This document shows positions 1 to 9,541 of a DNA stretch of 64,000 bases, piece by piece. Each line of letters starts with the position of its first letter. Position 1 is the stretch's first letter. The DNA comes from Rahnella woolbedingensis (lineage in GTDB: Bacteria > Pseudomonadota > Gammaproteobacteria > Enterobacterales > Enterobacteriaceae), in assembly GCF_003602095.1 (NCBI RefSeq), contig NZ_RAHH01000011.1, positions 1 to 64,000 of the forward strand. The letters run 5' to 3'. The notes under the pieces are model-generated. The model saw nothing but the letters and a program-made list of their open reading frames with translations, did no database searches and had not been told where the DNA came from. A program made the translations under genes and the position numbers.

Positions 1-570
1 TTTCCATAAACCCCACAGCGCAATGGCGGCGAGCACGGCAAATATCACAAACATCACCTGCCACGGCGCAACATGGATCAGCGCCGCACCGGCCAGCGGG
101 CCGAGCAGTGGCGCAATCAGCGCGACGTTGGCCATCATGGCGGTGATTTTGATACACACCGATTCCTCAAAAGATTCCTGTATCGCGGCATACCCGACGG
201 CGCCGATAAAGCACAGGCTAATCCCCTGAAGGAAACGCATCACCATAAACTGTTCGATGTTTTGTACGAATAAAATCGCCAGACAGGTAATGATGAAAAA
301 GGTCACGCCGGTCAGCAATACCGGACGACGCCCGCGGCGGTCTGACAACGGCCCGAGCAGCCATTGCAGGAACATCCCGCCAGCAAGATAGGCGGTCATG
401 GATGTCGGCACCCATTCTTCCCCGGCATTAAAATTAGCCACGACGGCCAGCATGCCCGGTTGGATCATATCGTTGCCGATATAGGTCGCGAACTCGAAAA
501 GCACCAGACACAGAGGGAACAAAAGCGCCTGCCGACCCAGAAGGGACGCAGTATTTGGAGAATTATGCAT
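1..570 (-). CDS. mdfA: Multidrug efflux MFS transporter MdfA (partial, N-terminal 190 residues)
   Basis: Proton-driven multidrug transporter of the inner membrane, MFS superfamily. The gene reads leftward and runs off the left edge, so only the first 190 codons are present. The ATG at 570 gives residues that align one-to-one with E. coli MdfA. Glu26 and Asp34, the membrane-embedded acidic residues used for cation and proton binding, fall at the same numbers within [11 protein letters not shown]. The MFS motif A sequence [11 protein letters not shown] follows, and [19 protein letters not shown] is visible further on. It is divergent from wecH. Identification is from remembered similarity and is strong. 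Confidence 0.93.
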   Translation of the reverse strand, partial: MHNSPNTASLLGRQALLFPLCLVLFEFATYIGNDMIQPGMLAVVANFNAGEEWVPTSMTAYLAGGMFLQWLLGPLSDRRGRRPVLLTGVTFFIITCLAILFVQNIEQFMVMRFLQGISLCFIGAVGYAAIQESFEESVCIKITAMMANVALIAPLLGPLAGAALIHVAPWQVMFVIFAVLAAIALWGLWK

Positions 571-809
571 TTTTAGTTATTTCACAGACGTTAGGCTAAT
601 TGGTTGAAAATTAGCAAAAAATAAGAGACTGTCCGGGCGGGTTTCGCAAGCGAGGCAGTAATGCCGGCTATTTTGCCGATTATTTGAGCGCAACGCAATC
701 ATCTGATTTATGTTCAGCACAATCTGAGATCAGTGCTTTTGCCTTGTTAGCCGCGTGAAAGCTCGCTACGCTGCAAAGAGACCCATCGATAAGAAGGAAA
801 TTGCAGGTA

Positions 810-1805
810 ATGAGCCAAAAAATCAGCTGGATAGATAATCTGCGCGCGCTCGCCTGCATGATGGTAGTGGTGATCCACGCCAGCACGTCGCTGGTGGTGA
901 ATTTCGCTGCGGTCCATACGGCTGAATGGACCGTCGCCAATCTGCTCAATTCGGCTTCACGGGTCTGTGTGCCGCTGTTCTTTATGATTTCCGGCGCGCT
1001 GTTCTTTGGCGAGAAGAGTGCACAAAAACGGCATTTCCTGCGCGTCACGTTATGCCTGTTGTTCTACAGCGCCGTCTCGCTGATTTACATTTTCACGATG
1101 ACAAAAATCGGATTTTGGCCGTCTTTGCGCCTGATTCTGGAAAAACCGGTGTTTTATCACCTTTGGTTCTTCTACGCGATTATCGTCATTTACCTGCTTT
1201 CCCCGCTGATTAACGTCAAAGCCGTTTCCGGAAAATACCTGCTTATTGCCGGGCTTCTGCTTGGCGTGCTGGCGAACCCGCAACTTCCGGCAGTGACATG
1301 GCAGAAAATCCATCTTCTGCCGCTGGATTTGTACATCAGCGGCGATACATTTTATTACGTCCTTTACGCCCTGATGGGGCGCGCCATCAGCCAGCTTCAG
1401 ACTGAGAAAACGGCGGTCACGCTGGCGGCCAGCGTTACGTTTATTCTCAGCACGCTGGCGATTGCCACGGGCACATACAGGCAGATGCAAATTAACCAGA
1501 ATTTCGCCGACACTTTCTACGTCTACAGCGGCCCGCTGGTGTTTATTTCCGCCACGTCGCTATTTGTGGTTTCCAAAAACGGACTGGCGCATCGTATCCT
1601 GCCGGGATTTGCGCCTATCTCCCGTTATTCGCTAGCTATCTACGGCTTTCACGCGCTGATCATCATCGGGTTACGCAGTCAGCACTTCGATTTTCCGCAA
1701 TATCCGCTGCTGAACGTCGCGTATCTGTTTGCCTGCGGACTGGGCGGTGGTTTATTACTGGCGATGGCGCTGGGAAAAATAGACCGGCGGAATTGGGTGA
1801 GCTGA
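810..1805 (+). CDS. wecH: O-acetyltransferase WecH (acyltransferase family 3)
   Basis: Integral membrane O-acetyltransferase, which in E. coli acetylates the enterobacterial common antigen. The 331-residue protein starts MSQKISWIDNLRALACMMVV and carries the family's conserved His at residue 23 in VVIHAS. About ten hydrophobic segments follow. Stretches such as NSASRV.VPLFFMISG, PVFYHLWFF and YGFHALII match E. coli WecH closely. I chose the ATG at 810 because AAGGAA lies about ten bases upstream; a TTG at 801 in the same frame would add three residues. The gene is divergent from mdfA and convergent with the araC-type regulator. Confidence 0.93.
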   Translation: MSQKISWIDNLRALACMMVVVIHASTSLVVNFAAVHTAEWTVANLLNSASRVCVPLFFMISGALFFGEKSAQKRHFLRVTLCLLFYSAVSLIYIFTMTKIGFWPSLRLILEKPVFYHLWFFYAIIVIYLLSPLINVKAVSGKYLLIAGLLLGVLANPQLPAVTWQKIHLLPLDLYISGDTFYYVLYALMGRAISQLQTEKTAVTLAASVTFILSTLAIATGTYRQMQINQNFADTFYVYSGPLVFISATSLFVVSKNGLAHRILPGFAPISRYSLAIYGFHALIIIGLRSQHFDFPQYPLLNVAYLFACGLGGGLLLAMALGKIDRRNWVS

Positions 1806-1811
1806 ACGCCT

Positions 1812-2735
1812 TCAGCCCCATCGTTCCTGCGCCCGCCTGAATTGCCTTGCTGACGAGAATCCGGCGGCGAGGGCGGCTTTTTCGATACCCGCGCCCTGTT
1901 GCAGGCGCTGCTGCGCGACGGCGATGCGCAGTTGTTCGTGGTAGTCGCGCACGCTGATGCCCAGATGCTGGCGGAATAAACGGGTGAGGTGGCGGCCGCT
2001 GATGTGCGCTCTGGCGGCGACGTCTTCCACCTGCCAGGCGGATTCAGGTTCGGCGGCCATCAGGTTTTGCGCGCGATGTACGGCGGGGTGCAGGTGATTG
2101 CGGTAGCGCAGCCACGGGGAAAGTTGCGGATCATCGCCGCCACGGCGGAAATACACCACCATTTCGCGGGCGACATCCAGCGCGGCCTGCGGCCCTGAAT
2201 GCGTGGCGATCAGATGCAGCGCCAGATCGATACCGGCGCTGATGCCCGCGCTGGTCAGCACAAAACGGTCTTCGACAAATATCCGGTTATCTTTTACCTG
2301 CGCGGCGGGTACCTGCTGGCGTAAACGGTCGATCACATCGTGGTGCGTGGTGCACTGATAGCCATCGAGCAGCCCGGCTTTACCGGCCAGCAGGCTGCCG
2401 GAACAGATACAGACCAGCGTTAAACTCCCCGTTTCAATCGCCTGTTTCTGCTGATGCAGCCAGTCGCAGGCAGTTTGGGCCACCTGCGAGGTAAAGTTTT
2501 CGGCGGATTCCGCCACGCCCGGCATGATCAGAATACTGCCTGCGGGGAGACATTCGGGCAGCGGCTGTAAATGGCTGACCGTCAGGCCGGTCGACATCAT
2601 GACTTCCGCCTGCGGCCCGATGTAATGCAGGCGGAACTGCCCGCTCAGGCGCAGCGCTTCCGCCGGACCGGTGAGGTCTAACGACATCACGCCGGGTAGC
2701 GTCACAAAGTAGACATTGCGCTGCATAGTGTTCAT
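1812..2735 (-). CDS. GlxA-like transcriptional regulator (DJ-1/PfpI domain plus AraC-type HTH)
   Basis: About 307 residues from the ATG at 2735. The N-terminal two thirds is a DJ-1/PfpI fold, with a LVCICSGSLLAGKAGLL elbow that resembles the nucleophile turn of amidases. The C-terminal 100 residues are an AraC-type DNA-binding domain (ARAHISGRHLTRLFRQHLG ... AALAAGFSSARQFRRA). Such proteins are regulators of amine, cyanate or arginine-derived metabolism; the effector here is unknown. It lies 25 bases downstream of the cysteine hydrolase gene on the same strand, so the two are probably cotranscribed. The open frame extends upstream into that gene, but the longer start would overlap it and lacks family similarity. 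Confidence 0.82.
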   Translation of the reverse strand: MNTMQRNVYFVTLPGVMSLDLTGPAEALRLSGQFRLHYIGPQAEVMMSTGLTVSHLQPLPECLPAGSILIMPGVAESAENFTSQVAQTACDWLHQQKQAIETGSLTLVCICSGSLLAGKAGLLDGYQCTTHHDVIDRLRQQVPAAQVKDNRIFVEDRFVLTSAGISAGIDLALHLIATHSGPQAALDVAREMVVYFRRGGDDPQLSPWLRYRNHLHPAVHRAQNLMAAEPESAWQVEDVAARAHISGRHLTRLFRQHLGISVRDYHEQLRIAVAQQRLQQGAGIEKAALAAGFSSARQFRRAQERWG

Positions 2736-2760
2736 CCGTCCGCAGGAGAAAACGCTATCT

Positions 2761-3315
2761 TCACACAGCGCGGTCGAGTTGCGCCAGCGCACCGGATACG
2801 TCGGTGATGGTGGCAAAGCGGTCGGCGAGAACCAGTTCGGTACGCAATTTAATGTCCTGCGCACTCAGCGTGACGCCGCTGGCGTGGGTCATCGGGAAAG
2901 TCAGCGTCGCTTCGGTCACAAAAGTCACGGAATAGCCGAGATCCGACGCCACGCGCGCCGTAGTTTCGCAGCATTGTTCGGTGCGCATTCCGGCGATGAT
3001 CAGATGCGTGATGCCGTTTTCACGCAGCCAGCCGTCGAGGCCGGATTCGGTCAGGGAATTGTGCACGTGTTTATGCACCACGTGTTGCGACGTGTGTGTA
3101 AGAAAAGACATTGGTGTCACCAGACCGGAATCTAGCGAAAACACGCCATCAGGATTGACGTGAAACACGTCGATGGCCGGCACGTTGCGGGTCTGACAGC
3201 CGTCGATCAGGCAGGTTAATGCTGCTCTGAAAGCCGGTAAATCATCCTGCTGCCAGAAATCTTTTTCTTCGAAGGAACGCTGAACGTCGATATTTAACAG
3301 GGCGCTGTGTGTCAT
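2761..3315 (-). CDS. Isochorismatase-family cysteine hydrolase
   Basis: A 184-residue hydrolase of the isochorismatase/nicotinamidase fold. The Asp-Lys-Cys triad is visible as Asp10 (LLNIDVQ), Lys82 (VVHKHVH) and Cys115 (RTEQCCETTA), each in its family context. The substrate, an amide or enol ether of a small molecule, cannot be told from sequence. The ATG at 3315 follows GGAG at good spacing; the longer frame upstream has no family similarity. It is the first gene of a probable pair with the GlxA-like regulator, an arrangement common for this regulator family. Confidence 0.85.
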   Translation of the reverse strand: MTHSALLNIDVQRSFEEKDFWQQDDLPAFRAALTCLIDGCQTRNVPAIDVFHVNPDGVFSLDSGLVTPMSFLTHTSQHVVHKHVHNSLTESGLDGWLRENGITHLIIAGMRTEQCCETTARVASDLGYSVTFVTEATLTFPMTHASGVTLSAQDIKLRTELVLADRFATITDVSGALAQLDRAV

Positions 3316-3458
3316 TTTCGGACTCCGTCTGATGAGTGTGAAGTCAGTGTGCGCCTGAAAGAGAGAAGGGAGAATGCCAAAAACGGACATGATACTGACG
3401 GCGGCGGACGACTTATGCCATCCGCCGGCAGTTCAGTGTTTTAATCACAGCATTTTGA

Positions 3459-4055
3459 TCAGAGATTCTGGTCAGCGCGCCAGTGGTGATAATCGATATG
3501 GTCAGCCTGGAAATTAGTGGTTGCAGCGTCACCGGTCAGGCGGTACGCCAGCTGGAAAGCAAAATCAAACGCCAGCCCTAATCCTTTACCGCTCAGCAGG
3601 TTGCCGTCTTCCACAAAGGACTGATTGACGTAAACACCGTCTTTCACGTCTTTGTATAAATCGCCTGAACACACGTAGCGTCGCCCTTTCAGCAGGCCGT
3701 TCCCACCCAGCACGCGCGCCGCAGCGGAACACAGCGGACAGATAAGTTTTCCGGCTTCATCATGACGCCGGACAAATTCCACCACCTCTTTGCTGGCCGC
3801 CAGCGCCACTGAACCTTCCGGCCCGCCGGGCATGACGACGGCATCGAATAAACGGTCGCCCTGTGCAGAAAGCAATTCGTTGGCCTGCATCTGAATACCG
3901 TGATAGGTACGAAGCGTCAGGCTTTTCTGGCAGGCCAGCGTAGTGACCTGAATCTCCAGTCGCTCGAGAATATCGAGCACAATCACCGCTTCGCCTTCTT
4001 CAAATCCGTCGGCCAGCAGCAGCGCGACCTGCTTTTTCACGTTGTCCTTTACCAT
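3459..4055 (-). CDS. DJ-1/PfpI family protein
   Basis: A 198-residue single-domain DJ-1/PfpI protein. The family glutamate is in GFEEGEA (Glu22). The predicted reactive cysteine is Cys109 in ICPLCSAAARVLG, by alignment with YajL-type proteins; Cys106 lies three residues before it. MPGGPEGS near residue 75 matches the glycine-rich loop. Members act as chaperone-like or deglycase-like stress proteins or as amidases; the exact role here is unknown. The gene is downstream of idnD on the same strand with an 87-base gap, so cotranscription is possible but not shown. Confidence 0.85.
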   Translation of the reverse strand: MVKDNVKKQVALLLADGFEEGEAVIVLDILERLEIQVTTLACQKSLTLRTYHGIQMQANELLSAQGDRLFDAVVMPGGPEGSVALAASKEVVEFVRRHDEAGKLICPLCSAAARVLGGNGLLKGRRYVCSGDLYKDVKDGVYVNQSFVEDGNLLSGKGLGLAFDFAFQLAYRLTGDAATTNFQADHIDYHHWRADQNL

Positions 4056-4142
4056 AATGCAAATGTCCTCTGAGGATAAAAATCAGAGGACATCATAAAA
4101 TGAAACGATGTTTTAATATTGTGAGTGTCGTTGCAGACTGAA

Positions 4143-5174
4143 CTAGAAAACCAGCTGCACTTTCGATGCTTTGGATTTATCCATCGCGTAATCCAGTGCT
4201 TCGACCAGACTTTCCTGCGGGAATTCGGCTGACAGTAACGGCATCGGATCGACGGTTTTATTCGCCAGCCATTCAACTGCGGTGTTGAATTCTTCCGTGA
4301 ACCGGAAGCTGCCGACCCAGTTAATCTCTTTAGCAATCAGCATCATCAGCGGGAATTCATTCACCACCGGCCCCATGCCCACCTGTACCAGCGTGCCGCG
4401 TGCGCGGGTCACTTCCAGACAACGGCGGATGGAAGACGGATGGCCGGAGGCGTCAAAAGATACGTCGAAGAAACCTTTATCCGCCTGATATTCGCTGAAA
4501 TCGCCCTGCGCGGCATCCAGCGCTTTACTTGCGCCCACCGCCAGTGCCAGCGTGCGGCAGCGTTCGCTGGGGTCTGTCACCACGATTTGCGCGGCACCTT
4601 TGGCTTTCGCCGCCAGTACGATTAAACAGCCAATCGGGCCGACGCCGGAAACAAACACCGTTTTGCCATGTATATCGCCCGCCTGATTCACGGCATGAAT
4701 GGCAACGGCCAGCGGTTCTGCGAACACCATCAGACGGTCGCTGACCTGATTGTCGTAAGGAATGCACTGGTTGCTGTCGACGATTTTGTACTGCGTGAAC
4801 GCGCCGTTGATGTGCGGGAAATACATCGCGCTGCCGAAAAATTTCATGGTGGTGCACTGATTTTCATCGCCGGAAAGACAATATTTACAGGCTTTGCAAG
4901 GCTTGCTCGGGTTCAGCGCGACTTTCTGGCCGGGCTTGAAATCCGGGTTATCCGATTTCTCTACCACACCGACCACTTCGTGGCCGAGTACCATCGCCTC
5001 GCGCACTTTGAAATCACCCACCGCGCCGTGTTCGTAATAATGCAAATCGGAACCGCAGATGCCGCCGCGGGTGATTTTCACCAGCGTGCCCTGGCCTGTG
5101 TAGTCGATGGTCTGGTCGATCACCGAGACGTCTTTTTTCCCGGTCACGACGCAGGATTGTGTGGCAATAGTCAT
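4143..5174 (-). CDS. idnD: L-idonate 5-dehydrogenase
   Basis: Zinc-dependent medium-chain dehydrogenase that oxidises L-idonate to 5-ketogluconate with NAD(P), in the cytoplasm. The 343-residue protein shows the catalytic zinc ligands Cys40 (GGICGSDLHYY) and His65-Glu66 (VLGHEV). A structural zinc loop with four cysteines follows in CKACKYCLSGDENQC. The nucleotide-binding turn is SGVGPIGC. It matches E. coli IdnD closely over its length, ending KVQLVF. The usual partners idnO, idnT and idnR are not in this window, so the gene stands alone here and could serve another polyol. Confidence 0.9.
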   Translation of the reverse strand: MTIATQSCVVTGKKDVSVIDQTIDYTGQGTLVKITRGGICGSDLHYYEHGAVGDFKVREAMVLGHEVVGVVEKSDNPDFKPGQKVALNPSKPCKACKYCLSGDENQCTTMKFFGSAMYFPHINGAFTQYKIVDSNQCIPYDNQVSDRLMVFAEPLAVAIHAVNQAGDIHGKTVFVSGVGPIGCLIVLAAKAKGAAQIVVTDPSERCRTLALAVGASKALDAAQGDFSEYQADKGFFDVSFDASGHPSSIRRCLEVTRARGTLVQVGMGPVVNEFPLMMLIAKEINWVGSFRFTEEFNTAVEWLANKTVDPMPLLSAEFPQESLVEALDYAMDKSKASKVQLVF

Positions 5175-5228
5175 GGAATTCTCGCTCTTTAAAGGGCCTG
5201 ATTGCGCCCAGTAAAGAGGGTTTGCCGG

Positions 5229-6500
5229 TCAGAAAATGTGATCGTCGTCACTTTGCGCCGTGTTACGAAAACCTGTTACCCATAACTTGAACGGACTCAA
5301 CCTTTCCCGGGCGGATTTATCACGGTTTCGCGCCGGAATGCTGAGGATCAGATGCGTGATTACGCCACCCGCCAGCCCCCAGAATGCCGAACCAACACCC
5401 AGCAGCGTGACGCCGGAGGCAGTGATCAGAAAGGTGATAATCGCCGCATCGCGCTGACGTTCGTTTTCCAGCGCGCGGTACAAACTGCCCGCAATGGTGC
5501 CGAGCAACGCCAGCCCGGCGATAGTGTGGATCAGCGCTTCAGGCAGTGCGGTAAAGACCATGCCGATAGAGCCACCAAACACGCCGGCAATCAGATAGAA
5601 AACCCCTGCCGCGACGGCGGCCATATAACGCTTTTTCGGGTCAGGATGGATATCCTCGCCCATACAAATCGCGGCGGTAATGGCGGCAATGCACACGGTA
5701 AATCCGCCGAACGGCGCTAAAATTAACGCCGTCAGCGCCGTCCAGGAAATCAGCGGTGAAACGGGCAGGTGATAGCCATGCGCTTTCAGTGTGGCGATCC
5801 CCGGCGCATTTTGTGAGGCCATGGTCACGACAAAAAACGGAATGCCAATGCCGATAATGGAGGAAAGCGTGAAATGCGGCATGACAAACGCCGGTGCGGC
5901 GAAGGTCAGTGTCTGGCCGTGCAGCGCGATATCACCCTGCAATCCGGCGACGATCAGCCCGGCCGCCAGCGCGAGCACCACCGCATAACGCGCCACGGCA
6001 CGTTTCGCCAGCAGATACACCAGACACATGGTGCCTGCGAGGGCGAAATTGCTTTGCAGCGAGGTAAACGCATTCAGTCCGAAACGCAGCAGGATCCCGC
6101 CCAGCATCGCAGCCGAAAGCGCCTGCGGAATATAATGCATCAGTCTGGCAAACAGGCCGGTCACGCCGCACAGCAGGATCAGGCCGGTGGCAAAAACAAA
6201 CACACCGATGGCGTCGTTAAGCGAGGTGCCGGGCAGGCTGGTGACCAGTAACGCTGCGCCGGGCGTTGACCAGGCAGTCACTACCGGCGTGCGGTAGTAA
6301 AGCGACAAGCCAATACTGGTGACGCCCATACCGAGCCCCAGCATACTCAGCCAGCCGCCGATTTGTGCCACGCTGGCGCCCGCCGCTTCCGCCGCCTGAA
6401 AGATAATCGCTGCGGAGCTGGTATAACCGACTAAAACCGCGACAAATCCGGCGATTACCGCCGAAAAAGTGACATCCTGCAAACTGAAACGTGTGGCCAT
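5229..6500 (-). CDS. benE: BenE-family benzoate/proton symporter
   Basis: Inner-membrane transporter of the benzoate:H+ symporter family, about 423 residues, with roughly a dozen hydrophobic segments. Typical stretches are GYTSSAAIIFQAAEAAGAS, TAWSTPGAALL and FGGFTVCIAAITAAICMGEDIHPDP. I chose the ATG at 6500, with GAAGGA upstream; the longer frame to 6602 would run through both palindromic operators. No benzoate-degradation genes lie in the window, so the natural substrate may differ. The divergent XRE-cupin regulator and the two shared palindromes imply local control. Confidence 0.88.
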   Translation of the reverse strand: MATRFSLQDVTFSAVIAGFVAVLVGYTSSAAIIFQAAEAAGASVAQIGGWLSMLGLGMGVTSIGLSLYYRTPVVTAWSTPGAALLVTSLPGTSLNDAIGVFVFATGLILLCGVTGLFARLMHYIPQALSAAMLGGILLRFGLNAFTSLQSNFALAGTMCLVYLLAKRAVARYAVVLALAAGLIVAGLQGDIALHGQTLTFAAPAFVMPHFTLSSIIGIGIPFFVVTMASQNAPGIATLKAHGYHLPVSPLISWTALTALILAPFGGFTVCIAAITAAICMGEDIHPDPKKRYMAAVAAGVFYLIAGVFGGSIGMVFTALPEALIHTIAGLALLGTIAGSLYRALENERQRDAAIITFLITASGVTLLGVGSAFWGLAGGVITHLILSIPARNRDKSARERLSPFKLWVTGFRNTAQSDDDHIF

Positions 6501-6544
6501 TTGTGAAAATCCTTCGGGTGAGCGGATGCTGGCGGTATGCTGTT

Positions 6545-6600
6545 GTGCGTTATAGCGCACATATGATGCGCTCAAGATATCACTGTGCGTTATAACGCAC
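6545..6600. promoter_or_regulatory. Twin 16-bp palindromic operators between benE and the XRE-cupin gene
   Basis: Two copies of the same palindrome sit in the divergent intergenic region. Site 1 is at 6545-6560 (GTGCGTTATAGCGCAC, one mismatch). Site 2 is at 6585-6600 (GTGCGTTATAACGCAC, perfect). The centres are 40 bp apart, close to four helical turns, so both would face the same side of the DNA. They are the natural binding sites for the adjacent helix-turn-helix regulator, which I infer controls benE and itself. Confidence 0.8.
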
Positions 6601-6637
6601 AATCGCGATGAACGATCATCGTCGCAGAGGAGACAAA

Positions 6638-7204
6638 ATGCAGGAACTCACCCGTCATATTGGCAGCCAGCTGAAAGCGGTACGCAGCGAGCGCGGCTGG
6701 AGTCTCACTCAAACGGCAGAGCAGACCGGCGTCAGTAAGGCCATGCTGGGTCAGATTGAGCGTGGCGAGTCCAGTCCGACGGTGGCGACATTGTGGAAAA
6801 TTGCCAGCGGACTGAATGTCTCGTTCTCTGAGTTTCTCGAAACGTCACCTGAACAGTCAGCGGCGTTGCATCGTCACGGTTTACTGACCACGTTTAACAG
6901 CAAAACCTCGGGGATGTGCGTCGTGCCGTTATTTCCCTACGACACGACCTTGCGGATGGACATGTTTGTTATCGATCTCGAACCGGGCGGTTGCAGCGAA
7001 TCCACGCCTCATGAAGCCGGGGTTATTGAGCATGTGATTGTGATTGATGGTGAGCTGACGCTGACCGTCGACGGTGTGACGCGCTTACTGGGTGCCGGTG
7101 AAGCCCTGCGTTTTGCCGCCGACTGCCCGCACGCTTACCGCAACGAAAGCAGCCATTCCGTGCGTTTCCATGACCTGATACATTATCCGCAGTCGCGTCC
7201 GTAA
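6638..7204 (+). CDS. XRE-family regulator with C-terminal cupin domain
   Basis: A 188-residue transcriptional regulator. An XRE helix-turn-helix occupies roughly residues 8-62 (LTQTAEQTGVSKAMLGQIERGESSPTVATLWKIA). A small-ligand cupin barrel follows at about residues 105-180 (EHVIVIDGELTLTVDG ... GEALRFAADCPHAYRN). I chose the ATG at 6638 because AGAGGAGA lies directly upstream; an in-frame ATG at 6608 has no such site. It is divergent from benE across two palindromes. The GNAT gene 29 bases downstream is probably in the same transcript. Confidence 0.88.
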   Translation: MQELTRHIGSQLKAVRSERGWSLTQTAEQTGVSKAMLGQIERGESSPTVATLWKIASGLNVSFSEFLETSPEQSAALHRHGLLTTFNSKTSGMCVVPLFPYDTTLRMDMFVIDLEPGGCSESTPHEAGVIEHVIVIDGELTLTVDGVTRLLGAGEALRFAADCPHAYRNESSHSVRFHDLIHYPQSRP

Positions 7205-7233
7205 CGTTTTTATTTCCTGAGGAGAATGACCTG

Positions 7234-7686
7234 ATGAGCCAGCCGCAAGATATTGTGATCCGCCCGTTAACGCCCGCTGACCGCGAAGGTTGGGAAATTC
7301 TCTGGCGTGATTATCTGGATTTTTACCAGTCAGATTTGGATCCGGCGCAGTTTGATTACACTTTTCAGCGTTTGTCACAGCCTGACTATGCCGACATGTT
7401 TGGTTATGTGGCGGAGTATGAGGGGAAACTGGTCGGCCTGGTGAACTGCATCAATCACGATCACGGCTGGCACATGCAGCAGGTGGTCTATTTGCAGGAT
7501 TTATATGTCGATGACACTGCACGCAAGCTGGGGATCGGGCAGAAACTGATTGAAGCGGTTTACGCATACGCCGACCAGAACGACAAAGCCAATGTCTACT
7601 GGACGACGAAAACCTCAAACCATACAGCCCGCAAACTCTACGACCGTATTGGCGTGCTGACTGAATTTATTAAGTATTCCCGCTAA
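7234..7686 (+). CDS. GNAT-family N-acetyltransferase
   Basis: A 150-residue acetyl-CoA-dependent acetyltransferase. The acetyl-CoA binding motif is in the central strand and loop LQDLYVDDTARKLGIGQKLIEAV, which matches the R-x-x-G-x-G/A pattern (RKLGIG). The C-terminal part, NHTARKLYDRIG, is typical of the fold. The substrate is unknown. GGAG precedes the ATG. It follows the XRE-cupin gene by 29 bases. Its 3' end overlaps the convergent GNAT gene by 17 bases. Confidence 0.85.
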   Translation: MSQPQDIVIRPLTPADREGWEILWRDYLDFYQSDLDPAQFDYTFQRLSQPDYADMFGYVAEYEGKLVGLVNCINHDHGWHMQQVVYLQDLYVDDTARKLGIGQKLIEAVYAYADQNDKANVYWTTKTSNHTARKLYDRIGVLTEFIKYSR

Positions 7687-8152
7687 TCGGTTTACGCATA
7701 TTCATTTTGGTCGTGACGTAACCAAGACTGGCGTACAGTGCCTGTGCACCGGGATTGCTGGCAAAGACATTCAGTTCGATTGCCACACAGCCCTGTTCCC
7801 GCAGGCGTTCTTCCATCAGTCTGAATGCCGCCGCCGCATGACCCTGACGACGAAATTGCGGATAAACTGTCAGTTCGTACACGAATGCGCTACGCATACC
7901 ATAGCGTTCCACGTTGGAAAACCATAAATAACCTGCGGTTTCGCCGTGCTCTTCGGCTTTGATCTCGAATAGATAATGATCCGGCGTATCAATGCCTTGA
8001 GGCAGCGCACTTTGCGTTGAACTGCACGCACGTTCTAATGCCGACTCTGCCTGCCAAAGACCGGCGGTCACGTTCTCTTCGGCATAATCCTTCGCCAGCT
8101 GTCCAGCAAAATCCTGATAAAACGCGGCACTCATCGGTACTAAAACGGTCAT
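7670..8152 (-). CDS. GNAT-family N-acetyltransferase
   Basis: A 160-residue GNAT protein. The core AFVYELTVYPQFRRQGHAAAAFRLME holds the acetyl-CoA loop RRQGHA, followed by the C-terminal ALYASLGYVT typical of the fold. The substrate is unknown. Two ATG codons are adjacent at 8155 and 8152. The second is better placed behind AGAGGG, so I prefer 8152. It is convergent and overlapping with the previous acetyltransferase. The secreted-protein gene lies directly upstream with a 14-base gap. Confidence 0.82.
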   Translation of the reverse strand: MTVLVPMSAAFYQDFAGQLAKDYAEENVTAGLWQAESALERACSSTQSALPQGIDTPDHYLFEIKAEEHGETAGYLWFSNVERYGMRSAFVYELTVYPQFRRQGHAAAAFRLMEERLREQGCVAIELNVFASNPGAQALYASLGYVTTKMNMRKPISGNT

Positions 8153-8166
8153 CATTTCCCTCTGAT

Positions 8167-8706
8167 TTATTTAGTGTTTTCCGGTTTCTTATAAGGCGTG
8201 ACATAGCATTCGCTGATGGTCGTGGAGTGGCTTTCGACTTGCGTGATGATGTAGCCCTTATCGGTCAGCGCCACGGAGCTGTAAGGCGTTTCGTTATGCT
8301 TATCGGAAATCACGTCTTCGAATGACTGAATGATTTTCGCCTTCTCATTGGCACGCGCCGGATCGTCAAGCCCGTCAACCTGAATCATGGCCTGTTTGAA
8401 TTGGTTGTTGAAAGAGGTTTCCCCCGCGCGGCTTTCGATAATCGCCTTGATGTTCACCGTAATGTCATTGCCGAGCAAAAACAGCGTATTACTCTGATAA
8501 ATCAGCACGTTTTTCCGCTTCGACACGACAAAGCCGTTCTCAATGACTTTCATTTTGCTGTTGTTCGCATATGTCACGTCATCGAGGCAGATGGTTTTAT
8601 CCCCGACCTTAAACTGGCTGAAGCGCGCTTTGATTTCTTTCGGCGTGGAAGCCGCCTGCGAACACAATGGGGCAAGCAGCAAAAGAGGTAAGAGCCATGA
8701 CTTCAT
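8167..8706 (-). CDS. Secreted or periplasmic protein of unknown function
   Basis: A 179-residue protein with a clear signal peptide: Met-Lys, then a leucine-rich core (WLLPLLLLAPLCSQA) and a likely cut after Ala-Ala near residue 18. The mature part is polar with no membrane segment and has one cysteine near the start (KTICLDDV) and one near the end (SECYVTP) that could pair. I do not recognise the family. The ATG at 8706 is chosen because the signal peptide starts there and GGGAA precedes it; the frame is open to 8811. It probably shares a transcript with the GNAT gene 14 bases downstream. Confidence 0.7.
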   Translation of the reverse strand: MKSWLLPLLLLAPLCSQAASTPKEIKARFSQFKVGDKTICLDDVTYANNSKMKVIENGFVVSKRKNVLIYQSNTLFLLGNDITVNIKAIIESRAGETSFNNQFKQAMIQVDGLDDPARANEKAKIIQSFEDVISDKHNETPYSSVALTDKGYIITQVESHSTTISECYVTPYKKPENTK

Positions 8707-8805
8707 AGGAGTTCCCTGGAAAGGTGCTGAATCAGCCGACATAACAGCAGTATAGGGAGACGTGGGCAGGATGCGAACGTTTATCTTTACCGGCCGGTTT
8801 TTTAA

Positions 8806-9501
<696 letters not shown>

Positions 9502-9541
9502 CTGAAACATTGCGCGGCCAGTGCAGCCGCGCGTTGATCAT

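Noticed and set aside
680-1048. Leftward ORF opposite the start of wecH
   Set aside because: Antisense to a clearly identified gene; no family pattern.
7670-7686. Fusion or frameshift between the two convergent GNAT genes
   Set aside because: They are on opposite strands with complete C-termini; the 17-base overlap is a simple tail-to-tail overlap.
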